The notes under the pieces: model-generated
What the model was told of the DNA's origin: nothing
Seen by the model: only the letters and a program-made list of their open reading frames with translations
The model's database searches: none
Source: Gibbula magus
Lineage: Eukaryota; Mollusca; Gastropoda; Trochida; Trochidae
Direction: 5' to 3'
Assembly (NCBI GenBank): GCA_936450465.1
Contig: OW388293.1
Coordinates: 53,223,201 to 53,287,200 of the forward strand
Length of the DNA stretch: 64,000 bases
Shown: positions 12,406 through 25,366 of the stretch, one piece after another
Layout: each line of letters starts with the position of its first letter
How positions within the stretch are numbered: position 1 is the stretch's first letter
Program-made: the position numbers and the translations under genes

Positions 12406-15122
12406 CATGTTTTTTGGCCAATTCGGTCACGCGAACCTCTTTAACGGCGAATCTGGAGTCCAACTTAAGGAAGGTAGCGGGAATTGGATATGACCATTCG
12501 ATAGATCACATTGTAATATACATCTTAGCCAAGTTTGGTTCTGAAATATGAATTTTGAAGAAAATTATCACGCTTGCTGTCAAGTATCGTGTTTCTCGCA
12601 CTTAGAATAATTTCCATGTTTTTTGGCCAATTTGGTCACGCGAACCTCTTTAACGGCGAATCTGGAGTCAAAATTAAGGAAGGTAGCGGGAATTGGAAAT
12701 GACCGTTCAATAGATCACATTGTAATATACATCTCAGCCAAGTTTGGTTCTGAAATATGAATTTTGAAGAAAGTTATTACGCTTGCTGTCAAGTAGTGTG
12801 TTTCTCGCACTTAGAATAATTTCCATGTTTTTTGGCCAATTTGGTCACGCGAACCTCTTTAACGGCGAATCTGGAGTCCAACTTAAGGAAGGTAGCGGGA
12901 ATTCGAAATGACCATTCGATAGACCACATTGTAATATACATCTTAGCCAAGTTTGGTTCTGAAATATGCATTTTGAAGAAAGTTATCACGCTTGCTGTCA
13001 AGTATCGTGTTTCTCGCACTTAGAATAATTTCCATGTTTTTTGGCCAATTTGGTCACGCGAACCTCTTTATCGGCGAATCTGGAGTCCAAATTAAGGAAG
13101 GTAGCGGGAATTGGAAATGACCATTCGATAGATCACATTGTAATATACATCTTAGCCAAGTTTGGTTCTGAAATATGAATTTTGAAGAAAGTTATTACGC
13201 TTGCTGTCAAGTAGTGTGTTTCTCGCACTTAGAATAATTTCCATGTTTTTTGGCCAATTTGGTCACGCGAACCTCTTTAACGGCGAATCTGGAGTCCAAC
13301 TTAAGGAAGGTAGCGGGAATTCGAAATGACCATTCGATAGACCACATTGTAATATACATCTTAGCCAAGTTTGGTTCTGAAATATGCATTTTGAAGAAAG
13401 TTATCACGCTTGCTGTCAAGTATCGTGTTTCTCGCACTTAGAATAATTTCCATGTTTTTTGGCCAATTTGGTCACGCGAACCTCTTTATCGGCGAATCTG
13501 GAGTCCAAATTAAGGAAGGTAGCGGGAATTGGAAATGACCATTCGATAGATCACATTGTAATATACATCTTAGCCAAGTTTGGTTCTGAAATATGAATTT
13601 TGAAGAAAGTTATTACGCTTGCTGTCAAGTAGTGTGTTTCTCGCACTTAGAATAATTTCCATGTTTTTTGGCCAATTTGGTCACGCGAACCTCTTTAACG
13701 GCGAATCTGGAGTCCAACTTAAGGAAGGTAGCGGGAATTCGAAATGACCATTCGATAGACCACATTGTAATATACATCTTAGCCAAGTTTGGTTCTGAAA
13801 TATGCATTTTGAAGAAAGTTATCACGCTTGCTGTCAAGTATCGTGTTTCTCGCACTTAGAATAATTTCCATGTTTTTTGGCCAATTTGGTCACGCGAACC
13901 TCTTTAACGGCGAATCTGGAGTCCAACTTAAGGAAGGTAGCGGGAATTGGATATGACCATTCGATAGATCACATTGAAATATACATCTTAGCCAAGTTTG
14001 GTTCTGAAATATGAATTTTGAAGAAAGTTATTACGCTTGCTGTCAAGTAGTGTGTTTCTCGCACTTAGAATAATTTCCATGTTTTTTGGCCAATTTGGTC
14101 ACGCGAACCTCTTTAACGGCGAATCTGGAGTCCAACTTAAGGAAGGTAGCGGGAATTGGATATGACCATTCGATAGATCACACTGTAATATACATCTTAG
14201 CCAAGTTTGGTTCTGAAATATGCATTTTGAAGAAAGTTATCACGCTTGCTGTCAAGTATCGTGTTTCTCGCACTTAGAATAATTTCCATGTTTTTTGGCC
14301 AATTTGGTCACGCGAACCTCTTTAACGGCGAATCTGGAGTCCAACTTAAGGAAGGTAGCGGGAATTGGATATGACCATTCGATAGATCACATTGTAATAT
14401 ACATCTTAGCCAAGTTTGGTTCTGAAATATGAATTTTGAAGAAAATTATCACGCTTGCTGTCAAGTATCGTGTTTCTCGCACTTAGAATAATTTCCATGT
14501 TTTTTGGCCAATTTGGTCACGCGAACCTCTTTAACGGCGAATCTGGAGTCAAAATTAAGGAAGGTAGCGGGAATTGGAAATGACCGTTCAATAGATCACA
14601 TTGTAATATACATCTCAGCCAAGTTTGGTTCTGAAATATGAATTTTGAAGAAAGTTATTACGCTTGCTGTCAAGTAGTGTGTTTCTCGCACTTAGAATAA
14701 TTTCCATGTTTTTTGGCCAATTTGGTCACGCGAACCTCTTTAACGGCGAATCTGGAGTCCAACTTAAGGAAGGTAGCGGGAATTCGAAATGACCATTCGA
14801 TAGACCACATTGTAATATACATCTTAGCCAAGTTTGGTTCTGAAATATGCATTTTGAAGAAAGTTATCACGCTTGCTGTCAAGTATCGTGTTTCTCGCAC
14901 TTAGAATAATTTCCATGTTTTTTGGCCAATTTGGTCACGCGAACCTCTTTATCGGCGAATCTGGAGTCCAAATTAAGGAAGGTAGCGGGAATTGGAAATG
15001 ACCATTCGATAGACCACATTGTAATATACATCTTAGCCAAGTTTGGTTCTGAAATATGAATTTTGAAGAAAGTTATTACGCTTGCTGTCAAGTAGTGTGT
15101 TTCTCGCACTTAGAATAATTTC
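12406..15122 (+). repeat. 13-monomer cassette, copy 1
   Basis: Thirteen units (2,717 bp) whose rare marks match 17,422-20,138 at a constant offset of 5,016 bp, or 24 units. The matching marks are TTTATCGG near 13,067, 13,485 and 14,948, CATTGAAATA near 13,974, and GAGTCAAAATT near 12,665 and 14,546. The order is C, B, R, B, R, B, R, B, Y, C, B, R, B. Minor differences from copy 2 include CAATTCGG at 12,420. Confidence 0.92.
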
Positions 15123-17421
15123 CATGTTTTTTGGCCAATTTGGTCACGCGAACCTCTTTAACGGCGAATCTGGAGTCCAACTTAAGGAAGGTAGCGGGAA
15201 TTGGATATGACCATTCGATAGATCACACTGTAATATACATCTTAGCCAAGTTTGGTTCTGAAATATGCATTTTGAAGAAAGTTATCACGCTTGCTGTCAA
15301 GTATCGTGTTTCTCGCACTTAGAATAATTTCCATGTTTTTTGGCCAATTTGGTCACGCGAACCTCTTTAACGGCGAATCTGGAGTCCAACTTAAGGAAGG
15401 TAGCGGGAATTGGATATGACCATTCGATAGATCACATTGTAATATACATCTTAGCCAAGTTTGGTTCTGAAATATGAATTTTGAAGAAAATTATCACGCT
15501 TGCTGTCAAGTATCGTGTTTCTCGCACTTAGAATAATTTCCATGTTTTTTGGCCAATTTGGTCACGCGAACCTCTTTAACGGCGAATCTGGAGTCAAAAT
15601 TAAGGAAGGTAGCGGGAATTGGAAATGACCGTTCAATAGATCACATTGTAATATACATCTCAGCCAAGTTTGGTTCTGAAATATGAATTTTGAAGAAAGT
15701 TATTACGCTTGCTGTCAAGTAGTGTGTTTCTCGCACTTAGAATAATTTCCATGTTTTTTGGCCAATTTGGTCACGCGAACCTCTTTAACGGCGAATCTGG
15801 AGTCCAACTTAAGGAAGGTAGCGGGAATTGGATATGACCATTCGATAGATCACACTGTAATATACATCTTAGCCAAGTTTGGTTCTGAAATATGCATTTT
15901 GAAGAAAGTTATCACGCTTGCTGTCAAGTATCGTGTTTCTCGCACTTAGAATAATTTCCATGTTTTTTGGCCAATTTGGTCACGCGAACCTCTTTAACGG
16001 CGAATCTGGAGTCCAACTTAAGGAAGGTAGCGGGAATTGGATATGACCATTCGATAGATCACATTGTAATATACATCTTAGCCAAGTTTGGTTCTGAAAT
16101 ATGAATTTTGAAGAAAATTATCACGCTTGCTGTCAAGTATCGTGTTTCTCGCACTTAGAATAATTTCCATGTTTTTTGGCCAATTTGGTCACGCGAACCT
16201 CTTTAACGGCGAATCTGGAGTCAAAATTAAGGAAGGTAGCGGGAATTGGAAATGACCGTTCAATAGATCACATTGTAATATACATCTCAGCCAAGTTTGG
16301 TTCTGAAATATGAATTTTGAAGAAAGTTATTACGCTTGCTGTCAAGTAGTGTGTTTCTCGCACTTAGAATAATTTCCATGTTTTTTGGCCAATTTGGTCA
16401 CGCGAACCTCTTTAACGGCGAATCTGGAGTCCAACTTAAGGAAGGTAGCGGGAATTCGAAATGACCATTCGATAGACCACATTGTAATATACATCTTAGC
16501 CAAGTTTGGTTCTGAAATATGCATTTTGAAGAAAGTTATCACGCTTGCTGTCAAGTATCGTGTTTCTCGCACTTAGAATAATTTCCATGTTTTTTGGCCA
16601 ATTTGGTCACGCGAACCTCTTTATCGGCGAATCTGGAGTCCAAATTAAGGAAGGTAGCGGGAATTGGAAATGACCATTCGATAGATCACATTGTAATATA
16701 CATCTTAGCCAAGTTTGGTTCTGAAATATGAATTTTGAAGAAAGTTATTACGCTTGCTGTCAAGTAGTGTGTTTCTCGCACTTAGAATAATTTCCATGTT
16801 TTTTGGCCAATTTGGTCACGCGAACCTCTTTAACGGCGAATCTGGAGTCCAACTTAAGGAAGGTAGCGGGAATTCGAAATGACCATTCGATAGACCACAT
16901 TGTAATATACATCTTAGCCAAGTTTGGTTCTGAAATATGCATTTTGAAGAAAGTTATCACGCTTGCTGTCAAGTATCGTGTTTCTCGCACTTAGAATAAT
17001 TTCCATGTTTTTTGGCCAATTTGGTCACGCGAACCTCTTTATCGGCGAATCTGGAGTCCAAATTAAGGAAGGTAGCGGGAATTGGAAATGACCATTCGAT
17101 AGATCACATTGTAATATACATCTTAGCCAAGTTTGGTTCTGAAATATGAATTTTGAAGAAAGTTATTACGCTTGCTGTCAAGTAGTGTGTTTCTCGCACT
17201 TAGAATAATTTCCATGTTTTTTGGCCAATTTGGTCACGCGAACCTCTTTAACGGCGAATCTGGAGTCCAACTTAAGGAAGGTAGCGGGAATTCGAAATGA
17301 CCATTCGATAGACCACATTGTAATATACATCTTAGCCAAGTTTGGTTCTGAAATATGCATTTTGAAGAAAGTTATCACGCTTGCTGTCAAGTATCGTGTT
17401 TCTCGCACTTAGAATAATTTC
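15123..17421 (+). repeat. Interval of 11 monomers between cassette copies
   Basis: Eleven units: two Y-C-B trimers at 15,123 and 15,750, each with GAGTCAAAATT in the B unit, then R, B, R, B, R from 16,377 with TTTATCGG near 16,620 and 17,038. It is made of the same modules as the flanking cassettes in a different order. The Y-C-B trimer also lies 1,045 bp upstream at 14,078. Confidence 0.88.
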
Positions 17422-20138
17422 CATGTTTTTTGGCCAATTTGGTCACGCGAACCTCTTTAACGGCGAATCTGGAGTCCAACTTAAGGAAGGTAGCGGGAAT
17501 TGGATATGACCATTCGATAGATCACATTGTAATATACATCTTAGCCAAGTTTGGTTCTGAAATATGAATTTTGAAGAAAATTATCACGCTTGCTGTCAAG
17601 TATCGTGTTTCTCGCACTTAGAATAATTTCCATGTTTTTTGGCCAATTTGGTCACGCGAACCTCTTTAACGGCGAATCTGGAGTCAAAATTAAGGAAGGT
17701 AGCGGGAATTGGAAATGACCGTTCAATAGATCACATTGTAATATACATCTCAGCCAAGTTTGGTTCTGAAATATGAATTTTGAAGAAAGTTATTACGCTT
17801 GCTGTCAAGTAGTGTGTTTCTCGCACTTAGAATAATTTCCATGTTTTTTGGCCAATTTGGTCACGCGAACCTCTTTAACGGCGAATCTGGAGTCCAACTT
17901 AAGGAAGGTAGCGGGAATTCGAAATGACCATTCGATAGACCACATTGTAATATACATCTTAGCCAAGTTTGGTTCTGAAATATGCATTTTGAAGAAAGTT
18001 ATCACGCTTGCTGTCAAGTATCGTGTTTCTCGCACTTAGAATAATTTCCATGTTTTTTGGCCAATTTGGTCACGCGAACCTCTTTATCGGCGAATCTGGA
18101 GTCCAAATTAAGGAAGGTAGCGGGAATTGGAAATGACCATTCGATAGATCACATTGTAATATACATCTTAGCCAAGTTTGGTTCTGAAATATGAATTTTG
18201 AAGAAAGTTATTACGCTTGCTGTCAAGTAGTGTGTTTCTCGCACTTAGAATAATTTCCATGTTTTTTGGCCAATTTGGTCACGCGAACCTCTTTAACGGC
18301 GAATCTGGAGTCCAACTTAAGGAAGGTAGCGGGAATTCGAAATGACCATTCGATAGACCACATTGTAATATACATCTTAGCCAAGTTTGGTTCTGAAATA
18401 TGCATTTTGAAGAAAGTTATCACGCTTGCTGTCAAGTATCGTGTTTCTCGCACTTAGAATAATTTCCATGTTTTTTGGCCAATTTGGTCACGCGAACCTC
18501 TTTATCGGCGAATCTGGAGTCCAAATTAAGGAAGGTAGCGGGAATTGGAAATGACCATTCGATAGATCACATTGTAATATACATCTTAGCCAAGTTTGGT
18601 TCAGAAATATGAATTTTGAAGAAAGTTATTACGCTTGCTGTCAAGTAGTGTGTTTCTCGCACTTAGAATAATTTCCATGTTTTTTGGCCAATTTGGTCAC
18701 GCGAACCTCTTTAACGGCGAATCTGGAGTCCAACTTAAGGAAGGTAGCGGGAATTCGAAATGACCATTCGATAGACCACATTGTAATATACATCTTAGCC
18801 AAGTTTGGTTCTGAAATATGCATTTTGAAGAAAGTTATCACGCTTGCTGTCAAGTATCGTGTTTCTCGCACTTAGAATAATTTCCATGTTTTTTGGCCAA
18901 TTTGGTCACGCGAACCTCTTTAACGGCGAATCTGGAGTCCAACTTAAGGAAGGTAGCGGGAATTGGATATGATCATTCGATAGATCACATTGAAATATAC
19001 ATCTTAGCCAAGTTTGGTTCTGAAATATGAATTTTGAAGAAAGTTATTACGCTTGCTGTCAAGTAGTGTGTTTCTCGCACTTAGAATAATTTCCATGTTT
19101 TTTGGCCAATTTGGTCACGCGAACCTCTTTAACGGCGAATCTGGAGTCCAACTTAAGGAAGGTAGCGGGAATTGGATATGACCATTCGATAGATCACACT
19201 GTAATATACATCTTAGCCAAGTTTGGTTCTGAAATATGCATTTTGAAGAAAGTTATCACGCTTGCTGTCAAGTATCGTGTTTCTCGCACTTAGAATAATT
19301 TCCATGTTTTTTGGCCAATTTGGTCACGCGAACCTCTTTAACGGCGAATCTGGAGTCCAACTTAAGGAAGGTAGCGGGAATTGGATATGACCATTCGATA
19401 GATCACATTGTAATATACATCTTAGCCAAGTTTGGTTCTGAAATATGAATTTTGAAGAAAATTATCACGCTTGCTGTCAAGTATCGTGTTTCTCGCACTT
19501 AGAATAATTTCCATGTTTTTTGGCCAATTTGGTCACGCGAACCTCTTTAACGGCGAATCTGGAGTCAAAATTAAGGAAGGTAGCGGGAATTGGAAATGAC
19601 CGTTCAATAGATCACATTGTAATATACATCTCAGCCAAGTTTGGTTCTGAAATATGAATTTTGAAGAAAGTTATTACGCTTGCTGTCAAGTAGTGTGTTT
19701 CTCGCACTTAGAATAATTTCCATGTTTTTTGGCCAATTTGGTCACGCGAACCTCTTTAACGGCGAATCTGGAGTCCAACTTAAGGAAGGTAGCGGGAATT
19801 CGAAATGACCATTCGATAGACCACATTGTAATATACATCTTAGCCAAGTTTGGTTCTGAAATATGCATTTTGAAGAAAGTTATCACGCTTGCTGTCAAGT
19901 ATCGTGTTTCTCGCACTTAGAATAATTTCCATGTTTTTTGGCCAATTTGGTCACGCGAACCTCTTTATCGGCGAATCTGGAGTCCAAATTAAGGAAGGTA
20001 GCGGGAATTGGAAATGACCATTCGATAGATCACATTGTAATATACATCTTAGCCAAGTTTGGTTCTGAAATATGAATTTTGAAGAAAGTTATTACGCTTG
20101 CTGTCAAGTAGTGTGTTTCTCGCACTTAGAATAATTTC
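17422..20138 (+). repeat. 13-monomer cassette, copy 2
   Basis: The same 13-unit order as 12,406-15,122. TTTATCGG lies near 18,083, 18,501 and 19,964, CATTGAAATA near 18,990, and GAGTCAAAATT near 17,681 and 19,562. Private differences include GATATGATCATTC near 18,967 and TTCAGAAATATG near 18,601. The match stops at 20,139, where a CCACTTCGG plus CTTATTTAAGG unit begins instead of the Y unit found after copy 1. Confidence 0.92.
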
Positions 20139-20765
20139 CATGTTTTTTGGCCACTTCGGTCACGCGAACCTCTTTAACGGTGAATCTGGAGTCCAACTTA
20201 TTTAAGGTTGCGGGAATTGGATATGACCATTCGATAGATCACATTGTAATATACATCTTAGCCAAGTTTGGTTCTGAAATATGCATTTTGAAGAAAGTTA
20301 TCACGCTTGCTGTCAAGTATCGTGTTTCTCGCACTTAGAATAATTTCCATGTTTTTTGGCCAATTTGGTCACGCGAACCTCTTTAAGGGCGAATCTTGAG
20401 TCCAAATTAAGGAAGGTAGCGGGAATTGGAAATGACCATTCGATAGATCACATTGTAATATACATCTCAGCCAAGTTTGGTTCTGAAATATGAATTTTGA
20501 AGAAAGTTATTACGCTTGCTGTCAAGTAGTGTGTTTCTCGCACTTAGAATAATTTCCATGTTTTTTGGCCAATTTGGTCACGCGAACCTCTTTAACGGCG
20601 AATCTGGAGTCCAACTTAAGGAAGGTAGCGGGAATTGGATATGACCATTCGTTAGATCACATTGTAATATACATCTTAGCCAAGTTTGGTTCTGAAATAT
20701 GAATTTTGAAGAAAATTATCACGCTTGCTGTCAAGTATCGTGTTTCTCGCACTTAGAATAATTTC
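20139..20765 (+). repeat. Three monomers between HOR blocks
   Basis: A CCACTTCGG unit with CTTATTTAAGG and an A tail at 20,139; a B unit at 20,348 with TTTAAGGGCG and ATCTTGAGTCC; and a C unit at 20,557 with TTCGTTAGATC and GAAAATTATC. The first closely resembles 21,602-21,810, seven units downstream. Confidence 0.82.
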
Positions 20766-22646
20766 CATGTTTTTTGGCCAATTTGGTCACGCGAACCTCT
20801 TTAACGGCGAATCTGGAGTCCAACTTAAGGAAGGTAGCGGGAATTGGAAATGACCATTCGATAGACCACATTGTAATATACATCTTAACCAAGTTTGGTT
20901 CTGAAATATGCATTTTGAAGAAAGTTATCACGCTTGCTGTCAAGTATCGTGTTTCTCGCACTTAGAATAATTTCCATGTTTTTTGGCCAATTTGGTCACG
21001 CGAACCTCTTTAACGGCGAATCTGGAGTCCAAATTAAGGAAGGTAGCGGGAATTGGAAATGACCGTTCAATAGATCACATTATAATATACATCTCAGCCA
21101 AGTTTGGTTCTGAAATATGAATTTGAAGAAAGTTATTACGCTTGCTGTCAAATAGTGTGTTTCTCGCACTTAGAATAATTTCCATGTTTTTTTGGCCAAT
21201 TTGGTCACGCGAACCTCTTTAACGGCGAATCTGGAGTCCAACTTAAGGAAGGTAGCGGGAATTCGAAATGACCATTCGATAGACCACATTGTAATATACA
21301 TCTTAGCCAAGTTTGGTTCTGAAATATGCATTTTGATGAAAGTTATCACGCTTGCTGTCAAGTATCGTGTTTCTCGCACTTAGAATAATTTCCATGTTTT
21401 TTGGCCAATTTGGTCACGCGAACCTCTTTAACGGCGAATCTGGAGTCCAAATTAAGGAAGGTAGCGGGAATTGGAAATGACCATTCGATAGATCACATTG
21501 TAATATACATCTCAGCCAAGTTTGGTTCTGAAATATGAATTTTGAAGAAAGTTATTACGCTTGCTGTCAAGTAGTGTGTTTCTCGCACTTAGAATAATTT
21601 CCATGTTTTTTGGCCACTTCGGTCACGCGAACCTCTTTAACGGTGAATCTGGAGTCCAACTTATTTAAGGTAGCGGGAATTGGATATGACCATTCGATAG
21701 ATCACATTGTAATAGACATCTTAGCCAAGTTTGGTTCTGAAATATGCATTTTGAAGAAAGTTATCACGCTTGCTGTCAAGTATCGTGTTTCTAGCACTTA
21801 GAATAATTTTCATGTTTTTTGGCCAATTTGGTCACGCGAACCTCTTTAACGGCGAATCTGGAGTCCAACTTAAGGAAGGTAGCGGGAATTCGAAATGACC
21901 ATTCGATAGACCACATTGTAATATACATCTTAACCAAGTTTGGTTCTGAAATATGCATTTTGAAGAAAGTTATCACGCTTGCTGTCAAGTATCGTGTTTC
22001 TCGCACTTAGAATAATTTCCTTGTTTTTTGGCCAATTTGGTCACGCGAACCTCTTTAACGGCGAATCTGGAGTCCAAATTAAGGAAGGTAGCGGGAATTG
22101 GAAATGACCGTTCAATAGATCACATTATAATATACATCTCAGCCAAGTTTGGTTCTGAAATATGAATTTGAAGAAAGTTATTACGCTTGCTGTCAAGTAG
22201 TGTGTTTCTCGCACTTAGAATAGTTTCCATGTTTTTTTGGCCAATTTGGTCACGCGAACCTCTTTAACGGCGAATCTGGAGTCCAACTTAAGGAAGGTAG
22301 CGGGAATTCGAAATGACCATTCGATAGACCACATTGTAATATACATCTTAGCCAAGTTTGGTTCTGAAATATGCATTTTGATGAAAGTTATCACGCTTGC
22401 TGTCAAGTATCGTGTTTCTCGCACTTAAAATAATTTCCATGTTTTTTGGCCAATTTGGTCACGCGAACCTCTTTAACGGCGAATCTGGAGTCCAAATTAA
22501 GGAAGGTAGCGGGAATTGGAAATGACCATTCGATAGATCACATTGTAATATACATCTCAGCCAAGTTTGGTTCTGAAATATGAATTTTGAAGAAAGTTAT
22601 TACGCTTGCTGTCAAGTAGTGTGTTTCTCGCACTTAGAATAATTTC
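20766..22646 (+). repeat. 5-mer higher-order repeat, about 1.8 copies
   Basis: The units at 20,766, 20,975, 21,183 and 21,393 match those at 21,811, 22,020, 22,228 and 22,438, 1,045 bp apart. Marks are CTTAACCAAG (near 20,886 and 21,931), CATTATAATATAC, the one-base-short GAATTTGAAG (21,120 and about 22,165), the seven-T tract and ATTTTGATGAAAG. The deletion and the T insertion cancel, so the period stays at five units exactly. Confidence 0.88.
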
Positions 22647-24738
22647 CATGTTTTTTGGCCAATTTGGTCACGCGAACCTCTTTAACGGCGAATCTGGAGT
22701 CCAACTTAAGGAAGGTAGCGGGAATTGGATATGACCATTCGATAGATCACACTGTAATATACATCTTAGCCAAGTTTGGTTCTGAAATATGCATTTTGAA
22801 GAAAGTTATCACGCTTGCTGTCAAGTATCGTGTTTCTCGCACTTAGAATAATTTCCATGTTTTTTGGCCAATTTGGTCACGCGAACCTCTTTAACGGCGA
22901 ATCTGGAGTCCAACTTAAGGAAGGTAGCGGGAATTGGATATGACCATTCGATAGATCACATTGTAATATACATCTTAGCCAAGTTCGGTTCTGAAATATG
23001 AATTTTGAAGAAAATTATCACGCTTGCTGTCAAGTATCGTGTTTCTCGCACTTAGAATAATTTCCATGTTTTTTGGCCAATTTGGTCACGCGAACCTCTT
23101 TAACGGCGAATCTGGAGTCCAACTTAAGGAAGGTAGCGGGAATTCGAAATGACCATTCGATAGAACACATTGTAATATACATCTTAACCAAGTTTGGTTC
23201 TGAAATATGCATTTTGAAGAAAGTTATCACGCTTGCTGTCAAGTAGTGTGTTTCTCGCACTTAGAATAGTTTCCATGTTTTTTTGGCCAATTTGGTCACG
23301 CGAACCTCTTTAACGGCGAATCTGGAGTCCAACTTAAGGAAGGTAGCGGGAATTCGAAATGACCAATCGATAGAACACATTGTAATATACATCTTAACCA
23401 AGTTTGGTTCTGAAATATGCATTTTGAAGAAAGTTATTACGCTTGCTGTCAAGTAGTGTGTTTCTCGCACTTAGAATAGTTTCCATGTTTTTTTGGCCAA
23501 TTTGGTCACGCGAACCTCTTTAACGGCGAATCTGGAGTCCAACTTAAGGAAGGTAGCGGGAATTCGAAATGACCATTCGATAGACCACATTGTAATATAC
23601 ATCTTAGCCAAGTTTGGTTCTGAAATATGCATTTTGATGAAAGTTATCACGCTTGCTGTCAAGTATCGTGTTTCTCGCACTTAAAATAATTTCCATGTTT
23701 TTTGGCCAATTTGGTCACGCGAACCTCTTTAACGGCGAATCTGGAGTCCAAATTAAGGAAGGTAGCGGGAATTGGAAATGACCATTCGATAGATCACATT
23801 GTAATATACATCTCAGCCAAGTTTGGTTCTGAAATATGAATTTTGAAGAAAGTTATTACGCTTGCTGTCAAGTAGTGTGTTTCTCGCACTTAGAATAATT
23901 TCCATGTTTTTTGGCCAATTTGGTCACGCGAACCTCTTTAACGGCGAATCTGGAGTCCAACTTAAGGAAGGTAGCGGGAATTGGATATGACCATTCGATA
24001 GATCACACTGTAATATACATCTTAGCCAAGTTTGGTTCTGAAATATGCATTTTGAAGAAAGTTATCACGCTTGCTGTCAAGTATCGTGTTTCTCGCACTT
24101 AGAATAATTTCCATGTTTTTTGGCCAATTTGGTCACGCGAACCTCTTTAACGGCGAATCTGGAGTCCAACTTAAGGAAGGTAGCGGGAATTGGATATGAC
24201 CATTCGATAGATCACATTGTAATATACATCTTAGCCAAGTTTGGTTCTGAAATATGAATTTTGAAGAAAATTATCACGCTTGCTGTCAAGTATCGTGTTT
24301 CTCGCACTTAGAATAATTTCCATGTTTTTTGGCCAATTTGGTCACGCGAACCTCTTTAACGGCGAATCTGGAGTCCAACTTAAGGAAGGTAGCGGGAATT
24401 CGAAATGACCATTCGATAGAACACATTGTAATATACATCTTAACCAAGTTTGGTTCTGAAATATGCATTTTGAAGAAAGTTATCACGCTTGCTGTCAAGT
24501 ATCGTGTTTCTCGCACTTAGAATAATTTCCATGTTTTTTGGCCAATTTGGTCACGCGAACCTCTTTAACGGCGAATCTGGAGTCCAAATTAAGGAAGGTA
24601 GCGGGAATTGGAAATGACCGTTCAATAGATCACATTATAATATACATCTCAGCCAAGTTTGGTTCTGAAATATGAATATTGAAGAAAGTTATTACGCTTG
24701 CTGTCAAGTAGTGTGTTTCTCGCACTTAGAATAATTTC
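22228..24738 (+). repeat. 6-mer higher-order repeat, two copies of about 1,256 bp
   Basis: The copies are 22,228-23,483 and 23,484-24,738. The order is R with seven Ts and ATTTTGATG, B, Y, C, R with TAGAACACAT, then a divergent sixth unit. TAGAACACAT occurs at 23,161 and 24,417. In the first copy the fifth and sixth units (23,065 and 23,274) are near-identical neighbours, both with TAGAACACAT, suggesting a local single-unit duplication. Extra Ts explain the 1,256-bp period. Confidence 0.88.
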
Positions 24739-25366
24739 CATGTTTTTTTGGCCAATTTGGTCACGCGAACCTCTTTAACGGCGAATCTGGAGTCCAACTT
24801 AAGGAAGGTAGCGGGAATTGGATATGACCATTCGATAGATCACATTGTAGTATACATCTTAGCCAAGTTTGGTTCTGAAATATGAATTTTGAAGAAAGTT
24901 ATTACGCTTGCTGTCAAGTAGTGTGTTTCTCGCACTTAGAATAATTTCCATGTTTTTTGGCCAATTTGGTCACGCGAACCTCTTTAACGGCGAATCTGGA
25001 GTCCAACTTAAGGAAGGTAGCGGGAATTGGATATGACCATTCGATAGATCACATTGTAATATACATCTTAGCCAAGTTTGGTTCTGAAATATGCATTTTG
25101 AAGAAAGTTATCACGCTTGCTGTCAAGTATCGTATTTCTCGCACTTAGAATAATTTCCATGTTTTTTGGCCAATTTGGTCACGCGAACCTCTTTAACGGC
25201 GAATCTGGAGTCCAACTTAAGGAAGGTAGCGGGAATTGGAAATGACCATTCAATAGATCACATTGTAATATACATCTCAGCCAAGTTTGGTTCTGAAATA
25301 TGAATTTTGAAGAAAGTTATTACGCTTGCTGTCAAGTAGTGTGTTTCTCGCACTTAGAATAATTTC
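24739..25366 (+). repeat. Three monomers between HOR blocks
   Basis: A seven-T unit with GTAGTATACATC at 24,739, a Y unit at 24,949 ending in ATCGTATTTCTC, and a B unit at 25,158. I see no local HOR among them. The GTAGTATAC mark recurs only near 59.3 and 61.4 kb. Confidence 0.82.
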
